A stretch of DNA of 64,000 bases from Bradyrhizobium sp. CB82 (GTDB taxonomy: Bacteria; Pseudomonadota; Alphaproteobacteria; Rhizobiales; Xanthobacteraceae). Both the position numbers and the translations under genes were made by a program. The stretch spans positions 5,027,001 through 5,091,000 of the forward strand of contig NZ_CP121650.1 in NCBI RefSeq assembly GCF_029714405.1. The letters run 5' to 3'. Shown in pieces: positions 46,424-58,274 of this stretch. The notes under the pieces are model-generated. The model made no database searches and had not been told where the DNA came from. It saw nothing but the letters and a program-made list of their open reading frames with translations. Within the stretch, counting starts at the first letter, position 1. Every line of letters begins with the position of its first letter.

Positions 46424-46657
46424 TCAGACGGCCTTGCTGCCGACGTCGGAGCGTGCCGCAGTCGGCGCGGCATTGTGCTCGATGGACTTGGCGGGGTCGG
46501 GCTTGTCGGCGACCTTGTCGTCGTCCTGCATGCCCTTCTTGAAGGCCTTGATGCCCTGCGCCACGTCGCCCATCAAATCCGAAATCTTGCCGCGACCGAA
46601 CAGCAGCAGGACCACTGCGATCACCAAGATCCAGTGCCAAATGCTAAGCGAACCCAT
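46424..46657 (-). CDS. tatA: twin-arginine translocase subunit TatA
   Basis: 77 residues from the ATG at 46657, giving [32 protein letters not shown]: single membrane segment, FGRGKI hinge and amphipathic helix [14 protein letters not shown], then a short charged tail. TatA oligomers form the Tat conduit. A ggagg site lies 12-16 bases before the ATG; sixteen upstream in-frame codons are not family-like. First gene of the tatA-tatB-tatC run. Confidence 0.95.
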   Translation of the reverse strand: MGSLSIWHWILVIAVVLLLFGRGKISDLMGDVAQGIKAFKKGMQDDDKVADKPDPAKSIEHNAAPTAARSDVGSKAV

Positions 46658-46824
46658 CCTGCAACCCTCCAAACGCGCGTGGCCGGGGACCCGGCCGATC
46701 TTCACCGAAACCTAGGCTTCGCAGGTGTCAAAAACAAGGACCTAGGCAGCGCCAATTCGCTGTTGGCACTACGTAATCTTGCTAGTGTTAACTGGTCGCA
46801 GGCAGTCCGTGGAATGACGGGCCG

Positions 46825-47568
46825 TCAGCCCTCGTCGCTACTCTCACCGCCGCGTTCCGGCGTCTCCGGTTCCGGCTCTGGCGCCGGGGCCAGCGCAAGG
46901 TCCAGATCCTCGCCGGGCTCGAGCGGATCCTCGTCCTCACGTAGCGCCGGGTCGTCCGACGGCGTCGGCACGCTGAAACCGGTCGGCAGACGCGAGTCCA
47001 GAAGACCCGTGCCCTTCAGTTCCTCCAGGCCCGGCAAGTCGCTGAGATGTTCCAGGGTGAACTGCGACAGGAAATCCTCGGTGGTTCCGAAAGTCAGCGG
47101 ACGGCCCGGCGTCTTGCGCCGCCCGCGCGGCTTGATCCAGCCGGTCTCGAGCAACACGTCGAGCGTGCCCTTTGAGGTCACGACGCCGCGGATCTCCTCG
47201 ATCTCGGCGCGGGTCACCGGCTGGTGGTAGGCGATAATCGCCAGCACCTCGATCGCCGCACGCGACAGGCGACGGGTCTCGGTGCTCTCGCGCGTCATCA
47301 GCCAGGCAAGATCGCCGGCGGTGCGGAAGGTCCATTTGTTGGCAACGCGCACGAGGTTCACGCCGCGCGTTGCATATTCGGCCTGCAATTGCGCGAGCGC
47401 AGCCTTCACGTCGACGCCATCAGGCATGCGCTTGGCAAGGGTCGCGGTGTCCAGCGGCTCGCTGGAAGCAAACAGCAGCGCTTCGAGAAGCCGCAATTCT
47501 TCGGGACGTGCCTGGGATTCGTTGTCCATCGGCTCGACCTCTTCTACCCGAACTTCCGCCAAGGCCAT
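46825..47568 (-). CDS. scpB: segregation and condensation protein B
   Basis: 247 residues starting MALAEVRVEEVEP at 47568, where aaggag lies eight bases upstream; a GTG seven codons earlier abuts the scpA stop but has no site of its own. ScpB dimers join ScpA and SMC in the condensin that organises and separates chromosomes. Winged-helix segments: LRLLEALLFASSEPLDTATL, VRVANKWTFRTAGDLAWLM and LSRAAIEVLAIIAYHQPVTR AEIEEIRGV, then WIKPRGRRKTPGRPLTFGTT. The acidic tail of about 60 residues (PLEPGEDLDLALAPAPEPEP) is an extension seen in Rhizobiales. Confidence 0.95.
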   Translation of the reverse strand: MALAEVRVEEVEPMDNESQARPEELRLLEALLFASSEPLDTATLAKRMPDGVDVKAALAQLQAEYATRGVNLVRVANKWTFRTAGDLAWLMTRESTETRRLSRAAIEVLAIIAYHQPVTRAEIEEIRGVVTSKGTLDVLLETGWIKPRGRRKTPGRPLTFGTTEDFLSQFTLEHLSDLPGLEELKGTGLLDSRLPTGFSVPTPSDDPALREDEDPLEPGEDLDLALAPAPEPEPETPERGGESSDEG

Positions 47569-47589
47569 GGCAGCTTCTCCTTCTTGCAC

Positions 47590-48426
47590 TTAACCGACCG
47601 GCGTTTCAGGCGCGGGACCTGCAGGTACCGGTTGATGCCGCCCCTTTCGGAAATAGAGCGGCGCGAACGCCTCTTTCTGGTTCAGTTCCAGCTGGCCTTC
47701 CCGCACCAGTTCGAGTGCGGCGGCAAAGCTCGAGGCGAACACCGTCGCACGCTGCGACGGATCGGCGACGTAACGGATCAGGAAGTCGTCGAGACGACCC
47801 CAATCGTCCGATTCGGTAAGGCTCCCGACCAGCCGCTCCAGCGAGGCGCGCGCCTCCGCGAGCGACCACACTGTGCGCTTGGCGAGATGCACGCTCGCCA
47901 GCACGCGCGACTGCCGCTGCGAGGCGTAGGCCGTGAGCAGGTCGTAGAGGGTTGCGGTGTATTTCGGATGCTTGACCTCGGCGATCTGCTCGGGCTCGCC
48001 GCGCGGGAAGATGTCGCGCAGCAATTGCTGCCTATTCATCAGCCGGTTCGCCGCTTCGCGGATGGCCTCGAGCCGGCGCAGGCGATTGGCGAGCGCGGTC
48101 GCCATCTCCTCCGCGCTTGGACCTTCCGCCGTCGGGGGTTCCGGCAGCAGGAGGCGTGATTTCAGGAAGGCGAGCCAGGCCGCCATCACGAGATAGTCGG
48201 CCGCAAGCTCGAGCCGGATTTTCCGCGCGGCTTCGATGAAGTGGAGATATTGATCAGCGAGCGCCAGGATCGAGATTTTTGCGAGATCGACCTTCTGCTG
48301 CCGCGCCAGTGCGAGCAGCAGATCGAGCGGCCCCTCATAGCCCTCGACATCGACGACCAGCGCCGGTTCGCCCTCGGCGAGCTCGGCGGGCCGCCCGGTT
48401 TCAAACGATAGGATTTCTGCGGTCAT
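47590..48426 (-). CDS. scpA: segregation and condensation protein A
   Basis: 278 residues. ScpA is the kleisin that bridges the SMC heads. The family entry is VDVEGYEGPLDLLLALARQQ KVDLAKISILALADQYL, followed by LELAADYLVMAAWLAFLKSR LLLPEP; the C-terminal winged helix includes FASSFAAALELVREGQLELN QKEAFAPLYFRKG. Four-base overlap with nagZ upstream, and scpB follows almost at once, so nagZ-scpA-scpB are coupled. Confidence 0.95.
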   Translation of the reverse strand: MTAEILSFETGRPAELAEGEPALVVDVEGYEGPLDLLLALARQQKVDLAKISILALADQYLHFIEAARKIRLELAADYLVMAAWLAFLKSRLLLPEPPTAEGPSAEEMATALANRLRRLEAIREAANRLMNRQQLLRDIFPRGEPEQIAEVKHPKYTATLYDLLTAYASQRQSRVLASVHLAKRTVWSLAEARASLERLVGSLTESDDWGRLDDFLIRYVADPSQRATVFASSFAAALELVREGQLELNQKEAFAPLYFRKGRHQPVPAGPAPETPVG

Positions 48427-49451
48427 GCGGATGCCGTGTTCGCCTGTGCGATCAATGCGTCGAGTTCAGCGCGCGCCGCCGTCCGGTCGAACGGCTGCGG
48501 CGCCTTGCGCGTGGCCAGCGCCTCGTTTGCGCGTTCCAGCGCCTTGCCCGACAATTCGGGCGTCTGCCCGGCAACCTCGTGCATCTCCTCGATATTCCCG
48601 TTGCAATGCAGGACTATGTCGCAGCCGGCTGCAAAAATCGAACGCGTGCGCTCGGTAATGGTGCCCGCCAATGCGTTCATCGACACGTCATCACTCATTA
48701 ACAAACCATGGAACCCGATCACGCCACGAATCACCTGCTGAACCATTGTCGCAGATGTCGTCGCCGGATGGGTGGGGTCGAACGCGCTAAACACAACATG
48801 TGCAGTCATCGCCATCGGTAGGTCCGCCAATGGCTTGAACGCGGCAAAATCGGTGCGCTCCAGCTCGTCCTTTGGCGTGTCCACGGTCGGCAACCGAAAA
48901 TGCGTGTCTGCCGTCGCCCGTCCATGGCCGGGGATGTGCTTGAGGACCGGCAGCACGCCGCCCTGCTCAAGCCCGTCCGTGACGGCGCGGGCGATCGCCG
49001 CAACCTTGGCCGGCTCGGTTCCATAGGCACGGTTGCCGATCACGGCGTCGGCCCCCGCGACCGGCACGTCCGCGAGCGGCAGGCAGTCCACGGTGATGCC
49101 GAGATCGGCCAGATCAGCCGCGATCAACCGCGCGCTGAGGCGCCCGGCCCTGAGTCCGAGCGCCGAATCAATGTCGTAAAGCTTTCCGAACAGCGCGCCG
49201 GATGGATAGACCGGCCAATGCGGCGGCCCGAGCCGCTGCACCCGTCCACCCTCCTGGTCGATCAGGACGGGAGCCTCCGCGGCGCCAGCGACGCCGCGCA
49301 ATTCCTGAACAAGCGAAGCAACTTGAGCTGGTGTCTGGATATTCCTCTTGAAGAGGATGAAACCCCACGGACGTTCGGCACGGATAAAATCCCGCTCGGC
49401 GGCGGTCAATTCCGTTCCGGATACACCGGTAATGAAGGCCCGCGTGCTCAT
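48423..49451 (-). CDS. nagZ: beta-N-acetylhexosaminidase (GH3)
   Basis: 342 residues, no signal peptide, so cytoplasmic as usual for NagZ. Removes GlcNAc from GlcNAc-anhydroMurNAc peptides in cell-wall recycling; its product can induce AmpC beta-lactamase in bacteria with ampR. Marks: ERPWGFILFKRNIQTPAQV, VLIDQEGGRVQRLGPPHWP, VLKHIPGHGRATADTHFRLP with the mobile-loop catalytic His176, and LLMSDDVSMNAL with the nucleophile Asp (254-255). It overlaps scpA by four bases and follows the SPOR gene by 46 bases. Confidence 0.95.
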   Translation of the reverse strand: MSTRAFITGVSGTELTAAERDFIRAERPWGFILFKRNIQTPAQVASLVQELRGVAGAAEAPVLIDQEGGRVQRLGPPHWPVYPSGALFGKLYDIDSALGLRAGRLSARLIAADLADLGITVDCLPLADVPVAGADAVIGNRAYGTEPAKVAAIARAVTDGLEQGGVLPVLKHIPGHGRATADTHFRLPTVDTPKDELERTDFAAFKPLADLPMAMTAHVVFSAFDPTHPATTSATMVQQVIRGVIGFHGLLMSDDVSMNALAGTITERTRSIFAAGCDIVLHCNGNIEEMHEVAGQTPELSGKALERANEALATRKAPQPFDRTAARAELDALIAQANTASA

Positions 49452-49497
49452 AGTCGCCGATTAACCGTACCCCGCTAGGGGGTCAAGGAAACGGACG

Positions 49498-50997
49498 CTA
49501 ATTCCTCTGGACGAAGCACTGCGGGAGGCCAGCGGACTTCAAGTTGTTGCAAACCTGCGTCGCCTCGTCCTGCGAGCCGAACGGCCCGGCGTAGGCGCGA
49601 TAAACGATTCCCTTGCCCTTTTCGGTGAGATCGACCCGCTTGACCACGGGCGAACGGGACCCCAGCACGCTACCATACTTGCTCTGAAGTACCCGGTAGG
49701 ACGCGTGGGCGCTTTCCTCGCTCTGTTGCGAAGAGACCTGCACAACGTAACCACCTCCCGCACCGCTGCTTGCGGGCGCAAATTGCGTCGGCGTGGTCGC
49801 AGCCATCTTTTGTCCTGCGACGGGTGCAGGCGCTTCCTGCGGCGCCAGCGACATCGGCTGGCTGGCGCTGGCGTTGGCTGAGGTCGGCGGATTGCGTGGC
49901 GCAGCCGGCGCCGCGGCCGCTTTCGGAGCCCCGGCCGACTTGGCTGCGGCCGCAGCTGGCGCGGGCGTGCTATCGGTCTGATCGCCCTTCACCGCAAGCG
50001 TCTTGATCCGGCGCGGCTCGCTGTTGGGCATCGTACCGTTATTGGGCGCGGGAGCGGCGGCTGGTGGCGGCACGGCCGACGGTGAGACGCTCGCAACCGA
50101 CGGCGGATTGGCGTTCGGATTGAGCGGCGGGAAGACGACGCGCGGGCCACCGGACTTGGCGTTGACGTCGATCGGCGCTTCCTCGCGCGGCACGATCTTT
50201 TCGCCGCCGTCACCTGCGGCCATGCGATCCGGTACCTTGGCGGTGCCATCGGCAGGCGCCGGCACGACCTTGGTCGGCGTGTTGTCCGCCTTGATGATCG
50301 GCGGTTCGCCGCTGCGGGGTGATCCCAGGTAGGTCTTGTACGCGAAGGCGCCGCCGGTTCCGACCACGGCCAGCGCCAGGATGGCGGCTACGGTAATGAA
50401 CCCGCCGCGTTTCTTCCGCGGAGTCTCGTCCTCGAGTTCATCCTCGGGATAGTCGCTTTGATAGGCGTAAGGATCGTCGGGATAGGACGGATCGCGCTGG
50501 AAATCCTGCTGACCCGCTTCGAGCTGGCCGTAAAGCGCGTCGTCATAGCGCGACGGATCGATCGGATCGTCGTGCTCGGGATAGGCCTGCGGCCCCTGAT
50601 AGTCCGGTTCGGGCGCTGGCTGTTGTGCCGCGGTACGCTGCAAAGGATGCATCGGGTTCACCGCAGGCGCGTAGCTCGGCCGCTCGGGCACAGCCGGCTG
50701 CGGCTGAACGTTGGCACGCCGCATCCAGGACGGTGGTCCGGGCGGCGGTGGCGGCTCCTCGTAGTGATCTTCGTAGCTGTGCGGCGCGTAGCTTTGCGCA
50801 GGCGGACGGTACGGCTCGGGCGCCGGCGGAGCTGGCGGCCTCGCGGCGGGCCGGCCTTGTTGCGCGCCGAACGGATCGGTCTGCCCGATCAGGCGCGCAA
50901 GTTCGGCCAAGGGATCGCTTTCCGCCCTGCCATTCTGATCGTCACCGCGATCATAGTCATCGGAAGGATACGGTCTGTTCTGATATCGATCGGCCAT
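49498..50997 (-). CDS. SPOR-domain membrane protein
   Basis: 499 residues from the ATG at 50997 (MADRYQNRPYPSDDYDRGDD); the frame is open 41 codons further up without likeness. Cytoplasmic N-terminal region of about 200 residues is Pro/Gln/Tyr-rich and disordered. One membrane segment follows basic TPRKKRGGFI: VAAILALAVVGTGGAFAYKT. Then a 220-residue Ala/Pro periplasmic linker and a C-terminal SPOR domain (GGYVVQVSSQQSEESAHASY, RAYAGPFGSQDEATQVCNNL, LPQCFVQRN) that binds denuded septal glycan. The plan is that of FtsN-like division proteins, and the gene sits between argS and nagZ as in Caulobacter. Confidence 0.9.
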   Translation of the reverse strand: MADRYQNRPYPSDDYDRGDDQNGRAESDPLAELARLIGQTDPFGAQQGRPAARPPAPPAPEPYRPPAQSYAPHSYEDHYEEPPPPPGPPSWMRRANVQPQPAVPERPSYAPAVNPMHPLQRTAAQQPAPEPDYQGPQAYPEHDDPIDPSRYDDALYGQLEAGQQDFQRDPSYPDDPYAYQSDYPEDELEDETPRKKRGGFITVAAILALAVVGTGGAFAYKTYLGSPRSGEPPIIKADNTPTKVVPAPADGTAKVPDRMAAGDGGEKIVPREEAPIDVNAKSGGPRVVFPPLNPNANPPSVASVSPSAVPPPAAAPAPNNGTMPNSEPRRIKTLAVKGDQTDSTPAPAAAAAKSAGAPKAAAAPAAPRNPPTSANASASQPMSLAPQEAPAPVAGQKMAATTPTQFAPASSGAGGGYVVQVSSQQSEESAHASYRVLQSKYGSVLGSRSPVVKRVDLTEKGKGIVYRAYAGPFGSQDEATQVCNNLKSAGLPQCFVQRN

Positions 50998-51147
50998 CGT
51001 GATGATGCGTCCCCTTCGGGAAAGCCGCCAGTCCTCGACCCGAACCGCGGCCTTCACCCACAAGGCATTCAACCAAGTCGCATTACGTAAGCGAGCCGGC
51101 TTCTGCCGGTTAGCCCCCACTCATTCCCTGAAGTAGTTCGCCCCAAA

Positions 51148-52938
51148 CTACCGCATCTCGTCCGGGGCATGGACGCCGAGAATGGCGAGGCCCGATGCCA
51201 GGACCGAGACGACGCCCTGGACCATTGCCAATCGCGCCTTTGTAAGCTGTGCATCATTATTGATAATGAAGCGTAAATAGGGCAGATCGCGCCCCTTCGT
51301 CCAAAGTGCATGAAATTCGCTGGCTAAATCATAGAGATAAAAGGCAATCCGGTGCGGCTCGTGGGCGCTGGCGGCCGCTTCGACGGTCCGCGGATAAATT
51401 GCGAGACGCCGTAATAAATCGAGTTCCACCGGGTCGGACAGCCGTTCAAGCGCCGAGTCGAGCAGCCACGCGATTCGCGCGTCGGCCCTCTCGGGCAGTT
51501 CTGGAAATACCTCCGCCCTTGCGTTGCGGAAGATCGAGTGGCCGCGGGCGTGGCCGTACTGGACGTAAAATACCGGGTTGTCGCGCGACTGCTCGATGAC
51601 CTTGCCGAGGTCGAAATCGAGCACCGCGTCGTTCTTGCGGTAGAGCATCATGAAGCGGACGGCGTCGCGGCCAACTTCATCCACCACCTCACGCAAGGTG
51701 ACGAAGTCACCGGCGCGCTTGGACATTTTGACCGGCTCGCCGTTACGCAGGAGCTTCACGAGCTGGACGATCTTGACGTCGAGCGCAGCCTTGGTGGCGG
51801 TGACCGCCTTCACCGCCGCCTGCATGCGCTTGATGTAGCCGCCATGGTCGGCGCCCCACACGTCGATCATGTCGGCGAAGCCGCGGTCGAACTTGTTCTT
51901 GTGATAGGCGATGTCGGACGCGAAATAGGTATAGGAATTGTCCGACTTGATCAGCGGACGATCGACGTCATCGCCATAGGCGGTGGCGCGGAATAGGAGT
52001 TGCTCGCGGTCTTCCCAGTCCTCGACCGGCGCGCCCTTCGGCGGCGGGAGGCGGCCCTCGTAAATATCGCCCTTGGCCCGCAGGAAATCGATGGTCTCGG
52101 CGACCTTGTTGTTGCCGCTCTCGATCAGCGAGCGTTCGGAGAAGAACACGTCGTGGCGAATGTTGAGGGCGGCGAGATCGTCCTTGATCTCGTCCATCAT
52201 CATCGCAATCGATTTTGCCCGGACGGTCGGAAGCCATTCGGCTTCACTCATCGTGCGCAGCTTGTCGCCGTGCTCCTTCGCCAGCGCCTCGCCGACCGGC
52301 TTGAGATAGTCGCCGGGATAGAGGCCGTCAGGGATCGGACCGATGTCCTCGCCGAGCGCCTCGCGATACCTGAGGAACGCGGAACGGGCGAGCACGTCGA
52401 CCTGCGCGCCAGCGTCGTTGATATAGTACTCGCGCGTGACGTCGTGGCCGGCGAAGTCGAGCAGGCTCGCCAGCGCATCGCCAAACACGGCGCCGCGGCA
52501 ATGGCCGACATGCATCGGCCCGGTCGGGTTCGCCGAGACGTATTCGACATTGACCTTCCCGCGCCCGCTCAGGCGGCCATAGCTGGCCCCCTCGCGCAGC
52601 AAGGTGCGCAGCGCTTCCGCCCAGGCAGACGGCTTGAGCGCCAGGTTGATGAATCCGGGTCCGGCCACATCGACCTTGGCGATTAGCGCGTCGGCGCGCA
52701 GCCGCTCGGCGATCTGCTCGGCGAGATCGCGCGGCTTCGACTTGGCCTCTTTCGCCAGCACCATCGCGGCGTTGGTCGCCATGTCGCCATGGGAGGCATC
52801 GCGCGGCGGCTCGACCACCACGCGCGAGAAATCGATGCCTTCCGGCCAGTTGGCTTCCGCCGCGAGCGCGCGGCAGGCGGAGTGCACGCGCGCGAGCACG
52901 TCGGCGAAAAGATGCAGCGATGGGGATGTGTCGGGCAT
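51148..52938 (-). CDS. argS: arginyl-tRNA synthetase
   Basis: 596 residues, class I. The HIGH-type motif is [20 protein letters not shown] and the KMSKS-type motif is [13 protein letters not shown]; the N-terminal Add-1 domain and the C-terminal anticodon-binding domain ([40 protein letters not shown]) are complete. Unlike most ArgRS, alphaproteobacterial forms often keep a KMSKR sequence, as here. It lies nine bases after the dgt stop and 150 bases before the SPOR gene, in one leftward run. Confidence 0.97.
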   Translation of the reverse strand: MPDTSPSLHLFADVLARVHSACRALAAEANWPEGIDFSRVVVEPPRDASHGDMATNAAMVLAKEAKSKPRDLAEQIAERLRADALIAKVDVAGPGFINLALKPSAWAEALRTLLREGASYGRLSGRGKVNVEYVSANPTGPMHVGHCRGAVFGDALASLLDFAGHDVTREYYINDAGAQVDVLARSAFLRYREALGEDIGPIPDGLYPGDYLKPVGEALAKEHGDKLRTMSEAEWLPTVRAKSIAMMMDEIKDDLAALNIRHDVFFSERSLIESGNNKVAETIDFLRAKGDIYEGRLPPPKGAPVEDWEDREQLLFRATAYGDDVDRPLIKSDNSYTYFASDIAYHKNKFDRGFADMIDVWGADHGGYIKRMQAAVKAVTATKAALDVKIVQLVKLLRNGEPVKMSKRAGDFVTLREVVDEVGRDAVRFMMLYRKNDAVLDFDLGKVIEQSRDNPVFYVQYGHARGHSIFRNARAEVFPELPERADARIAWLLDSALERLSDPVELDLLRRLAIYPRTVEAAASAHEPHRIAFYLYDLASEFHALWTKGRDLPYLRFIINNDAQLTKARLAMVQGVVSVLASGLAILGVHAPDEMR

Positions 52939-52947
52939 GGCCGCCGC

Positions 52948-54144
52948 CTAACGCAAATCCGGGGTCGAGTCAAAGAGCCGCTGGTGCTCGGTGAGGGCGA
53001 AACGGTCGGTCATTCCGGCAATGAAATTGCCGATCCGGCGGGCCCTGGCGGCCTCGTCGTCAGCCTCCGCCCCCGCCAGCCATTCCGGCGGCAGCTCGCC
53101 GGGCGAGGCCTGGTACTTCGCGAACAGGTCGAACAGGATCTGTTCCGCCTCCCCCATCACCCGCATCACCCGCTTGTGGCGGTACATGTGCTGATAGAGG
53201 AAGGTCTTGATGGCGGCCTCCTCCCCCGCCATCGCCGGCGGGAAGGCGATCATCGCCCGGCTTTGCTGGCGCACGTCCTGGGCCGATTGCGGCTCGATCG
53301 CCGCAAGGTTCGCCCTCGCCTCGGCGAAGACCGCGCCGATCAGATGCGAGATCAGCTCGCGGACCAGCTCGGCTCCGCGCCGGTCTTGATCGAGGTTCGG
53401 GTAGTGCGCACCGATCTCGGCGATGATCTCGGCCATCAGTGGGATCGCGTTGAGATCATCGACCGCAAACAGTCCTGCACGCAGGCCGTCGTCGATGTCG
53501 TGGGCATCGTAGGCGATGTCGTCGGCGATCGCCGCGACCTGCGCCTCCAGCGAGGCAAAGCTCCAGAGCTCCAGGTCGTATGTCTTGACGTAATCGGCGA
53601 TGCCGACCGGAATACCGTGCTCGCGATAGCGTCCGACCGGCGCGCCGCCGCGATCGGTCAGCGGGCCGTTGTGCTTGACGATGCCCTCGAGCGACTCCCA
53701 GGTCAGGTTGAGGCCGTCGAATTCGGGATAGCGGTGCTCGACCGCCGTGACGACGCGCAAGGTCTGGGCATTGTGGTCGAAGCCGCCATGGTTCTTCAGG
53801 CAGGCATCGAGCGCCCGCTCGCCGGCGTGGCCAAAGGGCGGATGGCCGAGATCATGCGCGAGCGCCAGCGTCTCGGTGAGGTCCTCGTCCAGCCCGAGCT
53901 GCCGGGCCAGCGCGCGGGCGATCTGCGCGACTTCCAGCGAATGGGTCAGGCGGGTACGGTAGTGGTCGCCTTCATGGAACACGAACACCTGGGTCTTGTA
54001 CTTGAGGCGACGGAAGGCGGTGGAATGGATCACCCGGTCGCAATCGCGCCGGAACGGGCTGCGGGTGCGGCTCGGCGGCTCCGTGACCAGCCGGCCGCGG
54101 CTGCGATCGGGATCGCAGGCATAGGGCGCGCGGGGGGCAGCCAT
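52948..54144 (-). CDS. dgt: deoxyguanosinetriphosphate triphosphohydrolase-like protein
   Basis: 398 residues from the ATG at 54144 ([20 protein letters not shown]); a GTG four codons earlier (54156) is possible. HD-domain metal ligands are seen in [40 protein letters not shown] and [20 protein letters not shown]. This class (dGTPase type 2) breaks dNTPs into deoxynucleosides and triphosphate, adjusting dNTP pools. [20 protein letters not shown] with [17 protein letters not shown] is the usual N-terminal start. First gene of the dgt-argS run, divergent from erpA (122-base gap, which must hold both promoters). Confidence 0.92.
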   Translation of the reverse strand: MAAPRAPYACDPDRSRGRLVTEPPSRTRSPFRRDCDRVIHSTAFRRLKYKTQVFVFHEGDHYRTRLTHSLEVAQIARALARQLGLDEDLTETLALAHDLGHPPFGHAGERALDACLKNHGGFDHNAQTLRVVTAVEHRYPEFDGLNLTWESLEGIVKHNGPLTDRGGAPVGRYREHGIPVGIADYVKTYDLELWSFASLEAQVAAIADDIAYDAHDIDDGLRAGLFAVDDLNAIPLMAEIIAEIGAHYPNLDQDRRGAELVRELISHLIGAVFAEARANLAAIEPQSAQDVRQQSRAMIAFPPAMAGEEAAIKTFLYQHMYRHKRVMRVMGEAEQILFDLFAKYQASPGELPPEWLAGAEADDEAARARRIGNFIAGMTDRFALTEHQRLFDSTPDLR

Positions 54145-54265
54145 TCCGACGGACACGGCGAATTTAGTCCCTATCCATTTGATTCTGCGGACCCTTGCAC
54201 TTAACTATGACGGACGCGGGATACCAAATGAATTGGATATGACGCGGGACTATCGGAGTGGAACG

Positions 54266-54595
54266 ATGACGACTGCCGTGACCATCAGCGACCGGGCCGC
54301 GCGCCGGATCGGGGAGATCCTCAAGGGTGAAGGCACTGGCGCAATGCTGCGGATCTCGGTCGAGGGCGGCGGCTGCTCCGGCTTCCAGTACAAGTTCGAC
54401 ATCGAGCGTGACCGCACCGACGACGATCTCGTCATCGAGCGCGACAATGCGATCGTGCTGGTGGACTCGGCGTCGCAGCCGTTCCTGGCGGGCTCCGAGG
54501 TCGACTTCGTCGATGACCTGATCGGCGCGTCCTTCCGCGTCAACAATCCCAACGCCACCGCGTCCTGCGGCTGCGGCACGAGCTTCTCGATCTAG
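54266..54595 (+). CDS. erpA: A-type iron-sulfur carrier protein
   Basis: 109 residues from the ATG at 54266, with ggagtgg eight to fourteen bases upstream. Three conserved cysteines: Cys37 in SVEGGGCSGFQYKFDI and Cys101, Cys103 in ATASCGCGTSFSI, the HesB/IscA/ErpA pattern. It delivers Fe-S clusters to apoproteins. Family also shows FVDDLIGASFRVNNPNAT. Whether this is ErpA or IscA cannot be settled by eye; ErpA-like carriers standing next to dgt are common in Rhizobiales. In rhizobia such genes are often iron-controlled, but no clear Irr or RirA site was seen. Confidence 0.9.
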   Translation: MTTAVTISDRAARRIGEILKGEGTGAMLRISVEGGGCSGFQYKFDIERDRTDDDLVIERDNAIVLVDSASQPFLAGSEVDFVDDLIGASFRVNNPNATASCGCGTSFSI

Positions 54596-54609
54596 TCCAA
54601 CTCAAAATT

Positions 54610-54695
54610 CGAAAAACAACCCCATGCAAAGGAGCCGGTGAGCCGGCACGATGCATTTCTGGTTTTGCGAAAACATTTGACGCGTCGGGCAAATC
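54610..54695. repeat. dispersed intergenic repeat B, copy 2 (inverted)
   Basis: Reads cgaaaaacaaccccatgcaa aggagc, then cacgatgcatttc, then catttgacgcgtcgggcaaa tca. This is the reverse complement, block by block, of 41881-41970. It lies just after erpA; the rest of the 352-base gap to 54947 shows no gene. Confidence 0.8.
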
Positions 54696-54947
54696 AGGGG
54701 TAAAAGTCGATTGTCGCGAGGTCCCCAAGGGCGGGGGCTCGGTCGGACACGCGCCCGGCGGCTCCGATAGGGCGGGTCCCGATACAGTGTTCACCCATGT
54801 TTGCGCTGTAGCAGCCAGGCTGTGATCGCCATGTCCTGCCGGGCGAGGACGAAACCCTTTGCCGGCCCGGCGAAGCCAACCGGAAACAAACGAGGCCTAA
54901 TCTCCTCCGAGCTGCCCCGTCCAACCCGACTTGAGGGAGAGGATCTC

Positions 54948-55322
54948 ATGAAAGCAGCCCTTTTGATATTCTCGCTCCTTGGCCAGCACGCGATGCCAAT
55001 TTCAGACCGTGTGCCCGTCTTCAACGTCGAAGGCCTTTGCAGGGACGTTTCCGCTGATGACAAAGCGTCAGGGCTTGCCCTAGCGCAGGACGCCGGCGAA
55101 TGCCTGCGTGACGAGACACTTGCGCAGCAACAGCTCAGTTCCGTTTGGCTGACTGTTCCGGGTCCCGCGCGCGAAAGCTGCGAAGGCGAGGCTGCGGCAG
55201 GAGGAATAGAAAGCTATGTCGATCTGCTCACTTGTCTGCAGATGGCAGGCTGGGCGAATCCGACTCCCCCACCGGCGCCCCCACTCAGGGGAGCAAGCAA
55301 GATTCGGAACGCCAAAAATTAG
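54948..55322 (+). CDS. small exported protein, unknown function
   Basis: 124 residues from the ATG at 54948 (gagggagagga upstream). N-terminus MKAALLIFSLLGQHAMPISD is hydrophobic but short, so export is likely rather than certain. The body has four cysteines (LCRDVSADDKAS, GECLRDETLAQQQLSSVW, PARESCEGEAAAGGIESYVD, LLTCLQMAGWANP) spaced as two probable disulfides; the end is proline-rich. I recall similar four-Cys small proteins in Bradyrhizobium and know no function. Convergent with the lipoprotein gene at 55376. Confidence 0.72.
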   Translation: MKAALLIFSLLGQHAMPISDRVPVFNVEGLCRDVSADDKASGLALAQDAGECLRDETLAQQQLSSVWLTVPGPARESCEGEAAAGGIESYVDLLTCLQMAGWANPTPPPAPPLRGASKIRNAKN

Positions 55323-55375
55323 TTGCGCAAGTGCTATCGAGGGCTGGAAAATTGGCTGTCACTGCAAAATGACGG

Positions 55376-55714
55376 CTACGGAAGCCGGGTAAGCTCCACG
55401 CCATCGACCACCATCTTCCACGTCCCCGCCTCCTGGTAGGGTGGTTTCGACACCTCGAATGTCGACGAGATGAAGGGAATGCCGACGACAAAATTGTCGC
55501 CCTCGAACCTCCGCAGTGGGGCGTTGATCGAAGTCGTCGTGTTGCCCCTGACGCGCTTGTAGCGGATGGATCCGTCCTGCGTGAGCAGCAGGCTCATCGT
55601 CTGCGCTTTCCACTCACCGACATAGGCGGCCTTGTCGTTCGGCACCGCCTGCCCGCAAGCCGACAGCGTCAGCATGGCCGCAATAGCAATCACGAACCGA
55701 ACTTTCTTGCCCAT
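55376..55714 (-). CDS. small lipoprotein, unknown function
   Basis: 112 residues from the ATG at 55714: MGKKVRFVIAIAAMLTLSAC with lipobox LSAC (Cys20). The mature part, YVGEWKAQTMSLLLTQDGSI RYKRVRGN, SINAPLRRFEGDNFVVGIPF and STFEVSKPPYQEAGTWKMVV DGVELTR, has the strand pattern of a small lipocalin-like beta-barrel: a GxW start, then RFEGDNF and TWKMVVDG. No catalytic residues seen. The gene lies 37 bases after the sensor-kinase stop on the same strand, so it may be read with it. Confidence 0.8.
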   Translation of the reverse strand: MGKKVRFVIAIAAMLTLSACGQAVPNDKAAYVGEWKAQTMSLLLTQDGSIRYKRVRGNTTTSINAPLRRFEGDNFVVGIPFISSTFEVSKPPYQEAGTWKMVVDGVELTRLP

Positions 55715-55751
55715 CTTGTTCCCTACCCATCGGACAGCCGGGGACAGATGC

Positions 55752-58064
<2,313 letters not shown>

Positions 58065-58125
58065 CCGTCAGAACCTTTTTCGGCATGAATGGCAGAGCTC
58101 CCGCTTAAGCCGGGTTAATTTCTCG

Positions 58126-58198
58126 GGAGGTTTCCTTGGAGATTTCCTTGGAAGATTTTCTTGGAAGATTTTCTTGGGAAATTCTCTTGGGAGATTTT
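58126..58198. repeat. 12-13-base tandem repeat upstream of xthA
   Basis: Six degenerate units of consensus GGRARATTTYCTT: ggaggtttcctt (58126), ggagatttcctt (58138), ggaagattttctt (58150 and again, identical, at 58163), gggaaattctctt (58176) and gggagatttt (58189). Alternating purine and pyrimidine blocks, much more A+T-rich than the surroundings. In the gap between the divergent sensor-kinase and xthA genes. Confidence 0.88.
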
Positions 58199-58274
58199 GC
58201 GCTTCCCGGCCGGTCGTCCTTGACGGCTGCGTTTGCAGTTTGTTCTAACGGTGCCGCAGCCTGGAGTACCCCGC

